Origin: Methylomonas fluvii
Lineage (GTDB): Bacteria; Pseudomonadota; Gammaproteobacteria; Methylococcales; Methylomonadaceae
Reading direction: 5' to 3'
Length of the DNA stretch: 64,000 nt
Assembly (NCBI RefSeq): GCF_014850975.1
Contig: NZ_JACXST010000001.1
Location: 434,001-498,000, forward strand
Position numbers and translations under genes: made by a program
Shown: positions 52,714-61,985 of the stretch, in pieces
How positions within the stretch are numbered: the stretch's first letter is position 1
Layout of the letters: each line of letters opens with the position of its first letter
Notes under the pieces: model-generated
Seen by the model: the letters and a program-made list of their open reading frames with translations, nothing else
Database searches by the model: none
What the model was told of the DNA's origin: nothing

Positions 52714-54227
52714 GCGCTACGCCGCCTTTGTAATATCGGCCTGACATCCAGCCAAGCAGCAATGCCTATATAAGTAGCCAAGCCCAGGCTACCCGCCAGC
52801 CATACATTCACCTGATAAATATCCAACACGTAACGGTTGGCAAAATATAGCGCCAGACCCAAGCCGAAATAACCGGTGATCTTCATGAGCGGATAGCTCA
52901 CCGGATAATAGTGCCGGCCCAAAGCCCAAGAGCAAACCACCATAAACAAATAACAAGCCAGCGTTGCCCACGCCGAGCCGACATAGCCCCAAATCGGTAT
53001 CCAGCAGATATTCAAAACAATCGTCAGGCCCGCTCCGGCCAGCGATACCCAGGCGCCCAAGCCGGTGCGGTCACTTAGCTTGTACCAAACCGATAGATTG
53101 ACATAGATCCCCAGCAGCAGATTTGCCATCAGCAATATAGGCACCACCTCCAGACCCACTCGATACTCTTCGCCGATAAAATATTTGAACAGGTCGATGA
53201 ACAGCATCACGACTAAAAAGATAAACATCCCTGCAATGACGAAATACTGCATCACCAGCGCATAAGCGCGTTTGGCGTCGGCACGACCGGCGTAGGAGAA
53301 GAAAAACGGCTCGCCGGCGTAGCGAAAGGCCTGCACGAATAAGCTCATCAAAATCGACAGCTTGTAGCAGGCACCGTAAATCCCCAGCATTTTCAAATTG
53401 GTGGGCAAATCGTAAGGCAACAAGACTTTCAGAATCGCCCTATCCAGCATTTCGTTGACCATGCCGGCAAAGCCGATGATGACCATGGGCAGAGAGTAAC
53501 GCAGCATCGGTCCGAGCACGCTCGGGTCGAGCTGGAAACGCACCGCACGAAATTGCGGCAGTAATAGCAGCAGCTTACAAATACTGGCGGCCAGATTGGC
53601 TAAAAATATGTAACCCACGCCCAGTTTAGGGTCGTAATAGTCGGCCAGCTCATTATCCGGCCAGAGGTTTTGCAACTTGGGCCAGACCAACAAAAACAAC
53701 AGATTCAAAGCAATGCCGATGAAAATCTCGGTCATTTTGATGCCGGCGAAACGCCAGGCCCGGTTCTCGGCGCGCAGCCGGGCAAACGGCAGTGCCGACA
53801 AGGCATCCAGCGCCAGAAGCCAGCCGAACCACAGCAAATACTCCGGATGCTGTGGATACTGCAGCCAGTCGGCCAATGGCTGTTGCCAATAGTAGATTGC
53901 TGCGATGAAACCGAGATTGGCTATCAGTAAAAAGCTTAAAGCAGTACGGTAAATCTGGTCGCCGCTAAATTCCGGCCGCTGTCGGAAGCGGAAATAACCG
54001 GTCTCCAAACCCAGCACTAACAACACCGCAAAAAATCCGGCATAAGCATAAAACTCGGAGACCACGCCGTATTCGCCGGCGCTGAAGGTGTAGGTGTACA
54101 GCGGCACCAGCAGATAATTCAAAAAACGGCCGACGATACTGCTGAGACCGTAGATGGCGGTTTGCGAAACGAGTTGGCGTAGTGAGCTCAAAAGCAGTTG
54201 GATCCAAAGATTGATGAGACCTCTCAT
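52710..54227 (-). CDS. Polysaccharide flippase (Wzx/MATE-like)
   Basis: A 505-residue inner-membrane protein with 12-14 helices of the MOP exporter group, which flips lipid-linked polysaccharide units across the membrane. The N-terminus QTAIYGLSSIVGRFLNYLLV and LYTYTFSAGEYGVVSEFYAY is typical of the polysaccharide-biosynthesis family, with a second repeat from about residue 230 (LGPMLRYSLPMVIIGFAGMV). No glycosyltransferase genes lie beside it, so the polymer it serves is unclear. It is a stand-alone gene, opposite in strand to ribF. Confidence 0.88.
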   Translation of the reverse strand: MRGLINLWIQLLLSSLRQLVSQTAIYGLSSIVGRFLNYLLVPLYTYTFSAGEYGVVSEFYAYAGFFAVLLVLGLETGYFRFRQRPEFSGDQIYRTALSFLLIANLGFIAAIYYWQQPLADWLQYPQHPEYLLWFGWLLALDALSALPFARLRAENRAWRFAGIKMTEIFIGIALNLLFLLVWPKLQNLWPDNELADYYDPKLGVGYIFLANLAASICKLLLLLPQFRAVRFQLDPSVLGPMLRYSLPMVIIGFAGMVNEMLDRAILKVLLPYDLPTNLKMLGIYGACYKLSILMSLFVQAFRYAGEPFFFSYAGRADAKRAYALVMQYFVIAGMFIFLVVMLFIDLFKYFIGEEYRVGLEVVPILLMANLLLGIYVNLSVWYKLSDRTGLGAWVSLAGAGLTIVLNICWIPIWGYVGSAWATLACYLFMVVCSWALGRHYYPVSYPLMKITGYFGLGLALYFANRYVLDIYQVNVWLAGSLGLATYIGIAAWLDVRPILQRRRSA

Positions 54228-54306
54228 TGAGGTCTAAGGTAGCCATATTGTAAGGTAGTTGCCGGCTTACCGCTCTACACGACACAGCCAGCTGCCTGGG
54301 TTACGT

Positions 54307-54879
54307 TTATTCTGCGCAGGCTAAACTTTGTTCGATCAGGACTTTCGCGGCGGCGGCGGCGGTGCGCATTGCCCCGGATTCTCGGCGTCTCTGTTCGCTA
54401 ACCATGGCCCCGGAAATCAGCATTGCCAATTGTTGGGACAGTGCTTCCGGATTCCGTGCGCCGGCTTGCCGGGCTAAATCTGTCAATATTTGTTGAAAGG
54501 TGTCGGAAAACTCGGCGGCGGCTAATTGCACCGGGTTGGAGGCTTCGGCAAATTCGGCAGCCGCATTGATAAACGGGCAGCCGCGAAACTCCGGGCTGGA
54601 TGATAATTCATCGAATACCGCAAACACCGCCAGCAACTTTTGCTTGGGTTCGCTGGCGTGCTGTTCCATGCCGGCCAGGATGCGATTGAGCATGGCTTCC
54701 CGGCTTTTGCTTAGGTGCGCCAAGACCAGATCGTCTTTTGACGGAAAGTACTTATACAGACTCATTTTGGTGGTGCCGGCGGCTTTTACTATTGTATCGA
54801 CGCCGGTGGCCTTGATGCCTTGGCTGTAAAACAGCGCAGAGGCGGTTTGCAAAATGTGATCTTGGAGATTACGAGCCAT
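54307..54879 (-). CDS. TetR family transcriptional regulator
   Basis: A 190-residue repressor. The N-terminal helix-turn-helix covers ILQTASALFYSQGIKATGVD, TIVKAAGTTKMSLYKYFPSK and DDLVLAHL. The C-terminal ligand domain is of the AcrR/NemR-like type (RGCPFINAAAEFAEASNP; PEALSQQLAMLISGAMVSEQ). It is divergent from a GST gene 115 bp away, with two copies of a GACCGGT-centred site between them, so it most likely represses that GST in response to an electrophile. Confidence 0.93.
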   Translation of the reverse strand: MARNLQDHILQTASALFYSQGIKATGVDTIVKAAGTTKMSLYKYFPSKDDLVLAHLSKSREAMLNRILAGMEQHASEPKQKLLAVFAVFDELSSSPEFRGCPFINAAAEFAEASNPVQLAAAEFSDTFQQILTDLARQAGARNPEALSQQLAMLISGAMVSEQRRRESGAMRTAAAAAKVLIEQSLACAE

Positions 54880-54914
54880 AATTTAAGTATCTGGAAAAAA
54901 CAGGTTGCAACTAT

Positions 54915-54955
54915 ACAGACCGGTATGTATTATTTCAATAGACTGACCGGTCTGT
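54915..54955. promoter_or_regulatory. Two GACCGGT-type operator sites between TetR and GST genes
   Basis: ACAGACCGGTATGT (54915-54928) and ACTGACCGGTCTGT (54942-54955) share a palindromic core, GACCGGTC in the second and GACCGGTA in the first. They are 13 bp apart, in the divergent promoter region. The pattern fits a TetR-type dimer site. Confidence 0.65.
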
Positions 54956-54994
54956 TATAGCGCAGTCTTTAATTCAACTACTGGAGATTATTCG

Positions 54995-55645
54995 ATGATT
55001 ACTTTGTACGGCGTGGCAATCAGCAACTATTACAACAAAATCAAATTTGCGTTGATGGAAAAAGATATAGCGTTCATCGAAGAGTTTACCCCGCCCAGCC
55101 AGAGCGAAGAATTGTTAAAGCGTTCGCCGCTGGGAAAAATCCCGTTCATCAAAACCAGCGACGGTTATCTATCCGAATCGCAAGCCATCCTGGAGTATCT
55201 GGAAGATGCATTCCCAGAGCATCCGCTGTATCCGACCGATGCTTACGAGCGCGGCAAATGTCGGGAATTTATCCAGCATCTTGAATTGAACGTTGAACTG
55301 ATCGCCCGCCGCTTGTATGGGGAAGTGCTGTTCGGCAACGCCATATCGCAAGAAACCAAGGACGAAGTCAGAGCCAAGCTCGATACCGGGCTAAAGGGCT
55401 TAGCCAAGCTGCTGAAATTATCGCCCTACGCGCTGGGCGACCGTTTTAGTACGGCAGACATTGTGGCTTGGCCGCATCTGCAATTGGTGGGCTTTGTCAC
55501 CCAAAAAATCTACGGCGAGAATTTGGTGAATACGCATATTCCGGGCATTGAGGCTTATATACAACTGATCGAAAGTCGCCCGCACGCGCAAATAGTCAGT
55601 GCCGACCGGGCAAAAGCGTTAGAAGCGTTTTTTCGGAATAAATAG
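54995..55645 (+). CDS. Glutathione S-transferase family protein
   Basis: A 216-residue GST. The thioredoxin-like domain begins ITLYGVAISNYYNKIKFALM and includes LLKRSPLGKIPFIKTSDGYL, with SESQAILEYLEDAFPE for glutathione binding. The helical domain has YALGDRFSTADIVAWPHLQL. It lacks the Cys of the GST at 34 kb and is not closely related to it. It is divergent from a TetR repressor and is its likely target. A hairpin lies downstream at 55709. Confidence 0.9.
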   Translation: MITLYGVAISNYYNKIKFALMEKDIAFIEEFTPPSQSEELLKRSPLGKIPFIKTSDGYLSESQAILEYLEDAFPEHPLYPTDAYERGKCREFIQHLELNVELIARRLYGEVLFGNAISQETKDEVRAKLDTGLKGLAKLLKLSPYALGDRFSTADIVAWPHLQLVGFVTQKIYGENLVNTHIPGIEAYIQLIESRPHAQIVSADRAKALEAFFRNK

Positions 55646-55708
55646 TCCCCGCTCTGCTATTCCTCAGGTGATTTAGCACAATACCCTCTTATAACTTTCT
55701 TGCATTAA

Positions 55709-55734
55709 GCCGTCGGCGCAATGATGCCGACGGC
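55709..55734. repeat. Hairpin downstream of the GST gene
   Basis: GCCGTCGGC-GCAATGAT-GCCGACGGC, a perfect 9-bp stem. It may help end GST transcription, but no U-run follows on either strand. The remaining 55646-55957 intergenic sequence shows no gene. Confidence 0.4.
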
Positions 55735-55957
55735 CACTCCCATAGTGATTTGCGTATTCCGATCAAATCAGTGAAGGCGGACCGAGCGAGCGGAGTGCCT
55801 GCTACGCTAGGACTTCGACGCCTGATATTCAGGACATTTACGCATAGACCAATTCAGAACTAATTGTCTATACTTCGTTTCCTAACGGCTATCACAATTT
55901 GTTTTCGAACATTTAGCGGGAGCCAAGCTCCGCAACCTTCACTTTAGGAATTCACTC

Positions 55958-56722
55958 ATGCGACTATTAGCAACTGAACCCGCCAGTATTGCGAAAATTT
56001 TGGATGCCAGTATCAAACTGTATTCGGCCTGCTTCAGCAGACTATGGGGCATTTTTTCAATACTTGCCGCGCTTTTCATCGCAACGAGCTTAATAACACT
56101 GCAATTGCAACCCTCGCCGTCAACTCCGCCGACCGAAGCAATGGCATTTCCCGGCGAACACCTTCCCTTACTAGGCTTTTTAATTGTAATTATCGCTTTG
56201 ACTTTTGTACCTTATGCCGCCCTTATTTACCGCATGGATAATGTCATCAACGAACGGGAAGACAGTTTTTCCGAAGCGATAACGGCCGGATTCAGAGCTT
56301 TTCCCTCGACGTTCCTTGCCGCGTTCCTATATATGGTTGCGATAATCGTGGGCTATATCCTGCTGCTGGTACCGGGCTTGATTTTGACCTTGTCTTTGAT
56401 GTTTTATCTCTATTTCATCGTCATCGACGGCCTTGGCGGCTATAGAGCTCTTAGAGCCAGCCACTCTTTAGTTTGGGGACATTGGTGGCGGACTGCGACA
56501 ATCTTTACCGTACCGATGGTCATCTGGATGGCAGTACTGTTTGCTATGGGGTTTTTGATGGCCTTTCTGGCGACGGCAGACAATCAAGTCTTAATGCAAA
56601 TTTTGATGAACTTATTGTCGGTGTTTTTCATGCCCTATTTTTTCGCGCTGGGTTACGTCCAGTTTCACGACTTGAAGTTGCGTAAATCGGGCAGCGACCT
56701 TGCCTCTCGCCTAGGCAGATAA
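55958..56722 (+). CDS. Hypothetical multi-pass membrane protein (first gene of the MoxR operon)
   Basis: A 254-residue protein with about six helices: FSRLWGIFSILAALFIATSL, LGFLIVIIALTFVPYAALIY, FLAAFLYMVAIIVGYILLLV, LILTLSLMFYLYFIVIDGLG, ATIFTVPMVIWMAVLFAMGF and ILMNLLSVFFMPYFFALGYV. The N-terminus EPASIAKILDASIKLYSACF and central GLGGYRALRASHSLVWGHWW resemble the YciC/UPF0259-type or DUF975-like family (weak match). AGGA lies before the ATG. It overlaps the next gene by one base. The function is unknown; the context ties it to the MoxR cluster. Confidence 0.7.
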   Translation: MRLLATEPASIAKILDASIKLYSACFSRLWGIFSILAALFIATSLITLQLQPSPSTPPTEAMAFPGEHLPLLGFLIVIIALTFVPYAALIYRMDNVINEREDSFSEAITAGFRAFPSTFLAAFLYMVAIIVGYILLLVPGLILTLSLMFYLYFIVIDGLGGYRALRASHSLVWGHWWRTATIFTVPMVIWMAVLFAMGFLMAFLATADNQVLMQILMNLLSVFFMPYFFALGYVQFHDLKLRKSGSDLASRLGR

Positions 56723-57603
56723 TGCGGTTTGCTGCTTTACTGCTGTTGTGTCTGGCCGGCTCATCCCAGGCGCAAGACAGCAGCTTACAAACCTGTCTGA
56801 ACCTTGCCCGGCAACAAACCGGGCAACAGCTGAATATAAAAAAAGACTGTCCGGCTCTGTTCAAGGAATTGGCAAACCAGGGCCTGCTGACCAGTTTAGA
56901 TCCACCATTAACCGCCGACGTTAGCGCCACGCAACTGGCGCTGTTGGCCGACAGCCTGGGTAATTCGGGGACTATCCGCCAAGAAGGCCTGACGCTATTG
57001 TTAGCTGAAATTTTGATCGCACCAACCGATGACTCGCAAGCGGATTGGTGGCAAACCATCCTGAAATGGCTGGATAGCCTCAAGCCGGCGGATCATGAAG
57101 ACCAATACCAGTGGCTGCAACGCTGGCTGGCAGCCTTAAAGCCATCGCAACAAGCGGCAGAGATTATCATCTACGTGTCGATTGCCTTATTGCTGGCGCT
57201 ATCGACCTGGCTGGTGATTAGCGAATTGTATCAAGCCGGCGTTTTTCGCAAATTTTCCGGCAAGCGCCAGCCCGTCAGCCCCGCCGATAAGATCACTGAA
57301 ACGCAATCATCGGCTTCGCATCCGGCGATTAAGGCCTTAACGCCGCAAGAGCAAATCGGCGCCTTGCTGGCCCAACTGATAAACGCGTTGGTCCAACGCC
57401 AACTGCTTCCGGCCGACCCCAGCCTGACCCATCGACAACTCGTTAGTCATTTTCAACAACAAGCCCGACAACCGGACTCGGCATTTCCCCGCTTGGTCCG
57501 TCAATCCGAACCCTTGCTTTACGGCCATCGCCCTGTTGATGCGGACTTGGTCGGCAATTACCGGCGCGAGGTGCAGGCGCTATTGGGCAAATCGCGCTCA
57601 TGA
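56722..57603 (+). CDS. DUF4129 domain membrane protein
   Basis: A 293-residue protein. A signal or anchor segment (RFAALLLLCLAGSSQAQD) is followed by a periplasmic part, a membrane helix near residues 153-172 (IIIYVSIALLLALSTWLVIS) and a cytoplasmic C-terminal DUF4129-type domain. The latter includes LLAQLINALVQRQLLPADPS, LTHRQLVSHFQ and SEPLLYGHRPVDADLVGNYR. DUF4129 genes are regular partners of MoxR/DUF58 genes. Overlaps of 1 and 4 bases with its neighbours show translational coupling. Confidence 0.8.
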   Translation: MRFAALLLLCLAGSSQAQDSSLQTCLNLARQQTGQQLNIKKDCPALFKELANQGLLTSLDPPLTADVSATQLALLADSLGNSGTIRQEGLTLLLAEILIAPTDDSQADWWQTILKWLDSLKPADHEDQYQWLQRWLAALKPSQQAAEIIIYVSIALLLALSTWLVISELYQAGVFRKFSGKRQPVSPADKITETQSSASHPAIKALTPQEQIGALLAQLINALVQRQLLPADPSLTHRQLVSHFQQQARQPDSAFPRLVRQSEPLLYGHRPVDADLVGNYRREVQALLGKSRS

Positions 57604-58895
57604 AGGAACGTTTGATTACCCTTCTGACGGCACTGGCGGCATTGGCGCTGGTGATTTTGTTGTTGTCGCCGCGCCATCCCGATGCGCAAAAACCGCTATC
57701 GCTACCGACCAGCGCAGACCGTGGAACAGATGGACTGAAAGGGCTTTTTACCTGGTTACAACGCGAAGGGCTGAATGTCGTCAGTTTTCGCAAACGCTAT
57801 AGCGATCTGAATAAAGACAAAACCCTTCCGGAGCGCGGCAATGTGCTGATTGCCAGCATGCCCGCTTCCAAAGAAATCAGAGAAACGGAGTGGCCGGCGC
57901 TGGCGGACTGGCTGGAGCAAGGCAACACGCTGATCGTTCTGGGCGCCGTGTATCAGCATCCGGGTTGGGCCGCTGCCGAGGATTGCTTTTGCGATGTTAA
58001 GGAATTTTTGTCACGCTACGATTGGATCCTGGATTCCCCAGATCAGCAAGATGAGCAAAACGACTCGGAAGCAGAGACTGATAAAACCCTGCAAAGCACC
58101 CTAAACACCCTACAAAACAGCCTCAAAGGCGCTCTCCCTCAAGACAGCCAGTTGCTTGCTCAATCCTCGCACCCCCTGCTGCAGGGCGTAACCAGCCTAC
58201 AGACCCAAACCTCGGCAGAGTTGTTAAAGAGCGCATGGACGCTGACCGGCAGCGAGCCTAAGAATCTCTCGTTGCGCTTGCTGTCCGAGCGCGATAGCCA
58301 TCTCACCACCGCCTGGTGGATGAATGCCGGCTCCGGCCGGATCGTGTTGCTACTGACCCCGAATTTGTTTAGTAACCAGCGGCTGGGGCAAGCAGACAAC
58401 GCCCGGTTTATCGGCAATCTGCTCAAGCAATCCCTGACGCCGGAAGGCCGATTGCTGTTCGACGATTACCATTTCGGTTTGTCCGAACTGTACGATCCCG
58501 AGCATTTTTTTAAAGACCAACGGCTGCATAAAACCTTGTGGTGCTTTGGCATATTCTGGCTGCTTTACGTGGCCGGTTACACCAGCCGCTTGGCGCCGGT
58601 GCGCCAAGCTGACAGTCAACTATCCAAGCGGGATTTCATCAAGGTTACCGCCGAATTTTTCGCGCGCCGCCTGAACAAGCCTGTATTGGCCGAGGCCCTG
58701 GTTAAGCATCTGTTGGCGGATATTCATGCTCGGCGGGGAATGCGTAGCGAAGCCGAAGTCTGGCTTTGGCTGGAACAGCATAGTCGGTTAAGTAACGATC
58801 AGATCACACTACTAAAACGGGCGTTAGCCAAACAACGTCTTTCATTACTGCGTTTATCCAACACCATTACTTACATCAGGACAGTCACGCTATGA
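57600..58895 (+). CDS. DUF4350 domain membrane protein
   Basis: A 431-residue protein with an N-terminal membrane helix (LITLLTALAALALVILLLSP) and a periplasmic DUF4350 domain (TDGLKGLFTWLQREGLNVVS, NVLIASMPASKEIRETEWPA, WLEQGNTLIVLGAVYQ). A second helix lies near residue 325 (LWCFGIFWLLYVAGYTS), and a C-terminal cytoplasmic helical part follows. DUF4350 has a GATase1-like fold in some members, but I see no catalytic triad. It is coupled by 4-base overlaps to the DUF4129 and MoxR genes. The function is unknown. Confidence 0.8.
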   Translation: MKERLITLLTALAALALVILLLSPRHPDAQKPLSLPTSADRGTDGLKGLFTWLQREGLNVVSFRKRYSDLNKDKTLPERGNVLIASMPASKEIRETEWPALADWLEQGNTLIVLGAVYQHPGWAAAEDCFCDVKEFLSRYDWILDSPDQQDEQNDSEAETDKTLQSTLNTLQNSLKGALPQDSQLLAQSSHPLLQGVTSLQTQTSAELLKSAWTLTGSEPKNLSLRLLSERDSHLTTAWWMNAGSGRIVLLLTPNLFSNQRLGQADNARFIGNLLKQSLTPEGRLLFDDYHFGLSELYDPEHFFKDQRLHKTLWCFGIFWLLYVAGYTSRLAPVRQADSQLSKRDFIKVTAEFFARRLNKPVLAEALVKHLLADIHARRGMRSEAEVWLWLEQHSRLSNDQITLLKRALAKQRLSLLRLSNTITYIRTVTL

Positions 58896-59860
58896 GCAAC
58901 AACGCAGCGCAAAATTTGAATCTTCACCTGCGGCAACAAATAGGCAAGGTGGTATTCGGCATGGATGAGGTGCTGCATGGCTTGGTCATCGCCTGGATTG
59001 CCGACGGCCATGTGCTGCTGGAGGGTGCGCCGGGCCTGGGGAAAACCCTGTTGGCCAAATCGCTGGCGCAATTGATGAGCGGCAGTTTCGGGCGCATCCA
59101 AGGCACCGCCGATCTGATGCCGTCCGACATTACCGGTCTGCACATCTTCAACACCGAGGCTAACAGTTTCGAATTCGTCCCCGGCCCCTTGTTTAATGAA
59201 GTGGTGCTGGTTGACGAAATCAACCGCGCCGGCCCCAAGACCCAATCGGCATTGTTGCAGGCAATGGAAGAAAAACTGGTGACGCTGGATAGAAAAACCT
59301 ACCCGCTGGCGGAAAACTTTTTTCTGATTGCCGCTCAAAACCCCTTCGATTTCGAGGGCGTTTATCCCTTGCTGGAATCGCAACTGGATCGCTTTTTGGT
59401 GCGTCTGGACATTGCTTATCCGCAACTGTCGGCGGAGGTGGCGGTGCTCAGCCATTACGATAAACCGGGCGGCGGGCACAGCACGGCGTTGCAACAAATC
59501 CAGGCCCTGCCCGACACGTTGCTGCAGCAAGCGCGCCAAGAGGCCGCCGCTGTTCATGTCGAAGACTGTTTGTACCATTATGCCATTATGCTGGCGGAAG
59601 CCAGCCGTAACCATCCACGTTTAAGCCTGGGCCTATCGACCCGCGGCGCACTTGCCGTGATGCGCTGCGCGCGAGTCGAAGCAGTTCTGGACGGCCGCGA
59701 TTTCCTGATCCCCGACGACATCAAAGCGGTCGCGCCGCTGGTAGTCGGGCATCGTTTACTGCTCAGCTCCGAAGCCATGCTGGAAGGCTACTCCGCCATC
59801 CAAATCTACCGGGAAATCGAAAATCAGGTCGCCGTTCCCCGCAGCGCGGAAGCGAGATAA
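58892..59860 (+). CDS. MoxR family AAA+ ATPase
   Basis: A 322-residue ATPase of the MoxR group, thought to act as a chaperone that assembles or activates protein complexes, often with von Willebrand factor (VWA) partners. Walker A is LLEGAPGLGKTLLAKSLAQL near residue 48 and Walker B is EVVLVDEINRAGPKTQSALL near residue 107. Sensor 1 is LIAAQNPFDFEGVYPLLES, and the C-terminal lid has LGLSTRGALAVMRCARVEAV. It is the central gene of the cluster, with 4-base and 1-base overlaps to its neighbours. Confidence 0.95.
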   Translation: MSNNAAQNLNLHLRQQIGKVVFGMDEVLHGLVIAWIADGHVLLEGAPGLGKTLLAKSLAQLMSGSFGRIQGTADLMPSDITGLHIFNTEANSFEFVPGPLFNEVVLVDEINRAGPKTQSALLQAMEEKLVTLDRKTYPLAENFFLIAAQNPFDFEGVYPLLESQLDRFLVRLDIAYPQLSAEVAVLSHYDKPGGGHSTALQQIQALPDTLLQQARQEAAAVHVEDCLYHYAIMLAEASRNHPRLSLGLSTRGALAVMRCARVEAVLDGRDFLIPDDIKAVAPLVVGHRLLLSSEAMLEGYSAIQIYREIENQVAVPRSAEAR

Positions 59861-61158
59861 TGTCGATATCGCGTTTGACACTGCTGCTGGCCGGCTTGAT
59901 TATTCTGCTGGCCATCGTCGGTATCTGGAGCGGCGAACCGCTGCAAGGTTTCTGGCGATGGCCGGCGGCCTTGCTGATTACGCTGATGGCTTGGGAACGC
60001 TTCAGGTTGACGGACAATATTGAGTTGCATAGGCAAATTCCGGCCACTCTGGCACTGGGCGAATCAGTCGGCTACAGCATTCAAGTCAGCAACCGGGCCG
60101 GCTCCAAGGTCCGATTCGAAACCCAAAGCGACTATCCCACCGCCATTTCCGGCGACAACTCACTGCAGCCTTGGCTGCTAGGCGCACATGAAACCCAAAG
60201 CCGGCAGTTTTCGATTACGCCCACCCGTTTGGGCTGCACGTCTTTGGGCAGTTTGTATTTAAAACAGCTGGGCGCGTTCGGCTTGTGCTGGTGGACCCGG
60301 CGGATAGACGACGACATCGCCATGCGGATAGAACCCGCCCGACTGAACAACTTCGTAGACCTCTCCGGCATGCAACAGCTTGGTAGCCGTGGCAGCGCCC
60401 TGGCTCGCAGTAGCGGCGTCGAGTTTTTGGATTTAAGCGAGTATCGTCGCGGCGATTCCTTGCGCAGCATAGACTGGAAGGCCACGGCCCGGCGCGGCAA
60501 GCCCATGGTGCGGCACTTCGAACGCGAACATTTGCTGGAAATTGCGGTGCTGATCGATTGCGGTTTGAGCAGCCGCTTGCAAAGCGAACACATGGACCGC
60601 TTGCATCATTACATCAACGTCGCCGCCAAATTGACGGAATTCGCCAGCAACCAAGGCGACCGGATCGCCTGTCTGGCCTACGCCCAACAAACCGTCGATA
60701 AAACACCGATGGCCGGCGGCATGAAATCGGTCCGGGCCATACGCCAGTTGTTGAGCCGGCTCACAGTCTTTAACGAGAACGCCAATGCCCTGAATGCCGC
60801 ACTGGAGGTCAAGCAACTGCTGAAACGGCGCGGCCTGGTGATTTTTCTGACCGAACTGGAACAGCCGGAAGCCGCTTTGCAGCTGGTTCAAGCCGGGAAA
60901 TTACTTTCCACCAAACATCAAGTCCTGGTCGCAACACTGGACGAGCCGGCGATTGGCGATGACCTGAAACAAAACGGGGTCTACTGGCAGGACCCTTATC
61001 GGAAATTCGCCATTCTCGAATACCTGCGCGGCCGCGAGTTGACCCGCAAGCGTTTACAGGGCAGCGGCGTTGCGGTAACCAGCGCCACCGCACAGAATCT
61101 GGACCGGCAGATACTGGCTTATTACCGGAACAAGCGCGACACCATCGCGGCAGCCTGA
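59860..61158 (+). CDS. DUF58 domain protein
   Basis: A 432-residue protein with two N-terminal membrane helices (LTLLLAGLIILLAIVGIWSG; WPAALLITLMAWE) and the DUF58 signature YRRGDSLRSIDWKATARRGK followed by PMVRHFERE near residue 195. DUF58 proteins contain a VWA-like fold, here with AVLIDCGLSSR, and are the standard partner of MoxR ATPases. Its ATG overlaps the MoxR stop. It could be the substrate or adaptor through which MoxR acts on the membrane proteins of this operon. Confidence 0.9.
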   Translation: MSISRLTLLLAGLIILLAIVGIWSGEPLQGFWRWPAALLITLMAWERFRLTDNIELHRQIPATLALGESVGYSIQVSNRAGSKVRFETQSDYPTAISGDNSLQPWLLGAHETQSRQFSITPTRLGCTSLGSLYLKQLGAFGLCWWTRRIDDDIAMRIEPARLNNFVDLSGMQQLGSRGSALARSSGVEFLDLSEYRRGDSLRSIDWKATARRGKPMVRHFEREHLLEIAVLIDCGLSSRLQSEHMDRLHHYINVAAKLTEFASNQGDRIACLAYAQQTVDKTPMAGGMKSVRAIRQLLSRLTVFNENANALNAALEVKQLLKRRGLVIFLTELEQPEAALQLVQAGKLLSTKHQVLVATLDEPAIGDDLKQNGVYWQDPYRKFAILEYLRGRELTRKRLQGSGVAVTSATAQNLDRQILAYYRNKRDTIAAA

Positions 61159-61207
61159 TGTTAGACACCCGGCACCAACCTGAATACACAATTGCCCTAT
61201 TTTTAAG

Positions 61208-61978
61208 ATGATGAATAACACCCCGAATAAACCCGGTTCCTTCCAGGATTACCTGTGCATACAATCGGCGGACGGTATGGATTACCAGTTGGAAATTGCC
61301 GGAATGGGCGCCCGCACCTATGCCTTCGTCATCGACTGGCATATACGGCTGTTGTTGGCGATCAGCTGGTTAGCGATCTGCGGCTTGGCGTTTTTTAACT
61401 GGGAAGAAATACGCAACGTGTTTAAACCGGGGCATCCCGGCGACACCGGCCTGGTTTTAATCTTGCCGACGCTACTGATATATTTTTTGTATCACCCGGT
61501 ACTGGAAATCCTGATGGCCGGACGAACGCCCGGCAAGCGCATGACCGGTGTTCGCCTAGTGGATTTACAAGGGCATACGCCCGGCATCGGCGCGCTGTTG
61601 TTGCGTAATGTGTTTCGCCTGATAGACTCGCTACCCGGCTTTTATTTTCTGGGCTTGGTGGCTGTCGCCCTCACCGGCAAGCACCAGCGGATCGGCGATT
61701 TAGCGGCGGGCTTGGTATTGGTGTATGACAACGTCGACAAAACTCATTCCTTACAGCAAATTTCCACGTTAACCCTGCATTCCCGTTTAAGCGGCGACGA
61801 TCAGACCCTGCTGCTGGATTTGTTAAAACGCTGGGACGAATTGGCTTCCGAGCGCCGGATCTTGTTCGCCACACAATTTTTAAGCCGAATCGGCCGCGAC
61901 ATTCCCGAAGCAAGTGGCAGACACACGCAAGAACAGGCCTTAAAACGGGCGCTGAAAAGCTTGTTAAGCAAATCCTGA
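61208..61978 (+). CDS. RDD family membrane protein
   Basis: A 256-residue protein with an RDD-type membrane domain. The first helix pair has RTYAFVIDWHIRLLLAISW; GRTPGKRMTGVRLVDLQGHT, with LLRNVFRLIDSLPGFYF, is the second conserved block, and HQRIGDLAAGLVLVYD the third. The C-terminal cytoplasmic tail of about 65 residues has no known motif. It lies 49 bp after DUF58 and 7 bp before the SpoIIM-like gene. Some RDD proteins are proposed sodium/proton transporters; here the role is unknown. Confidence 0.88.
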   Translation: MMNNTPNKPGSFQDYLCIQSADGMDYQLEIAGMGARTYAFVIDWHIRLLLAISWLAICGLAFFNWEEIRNVFKPGHPGDTGLVLILPTLLIYFLYHPVLEILMAGRTPGKRMTGVRLVDLQGHTPGIGALLLRNVFRLIDSLPGFYFLGLVAVALTGKHQRIGDLAAGLVLVYDNVDKTHSLQQISTLTLHSRLSGDDQTLLLDLLKRWDELASERRILFATQFLSRIGRDIPEASGRHTQEQALKRALKSLLSKS

Positions 61979-61985
61979 GTCGGCG

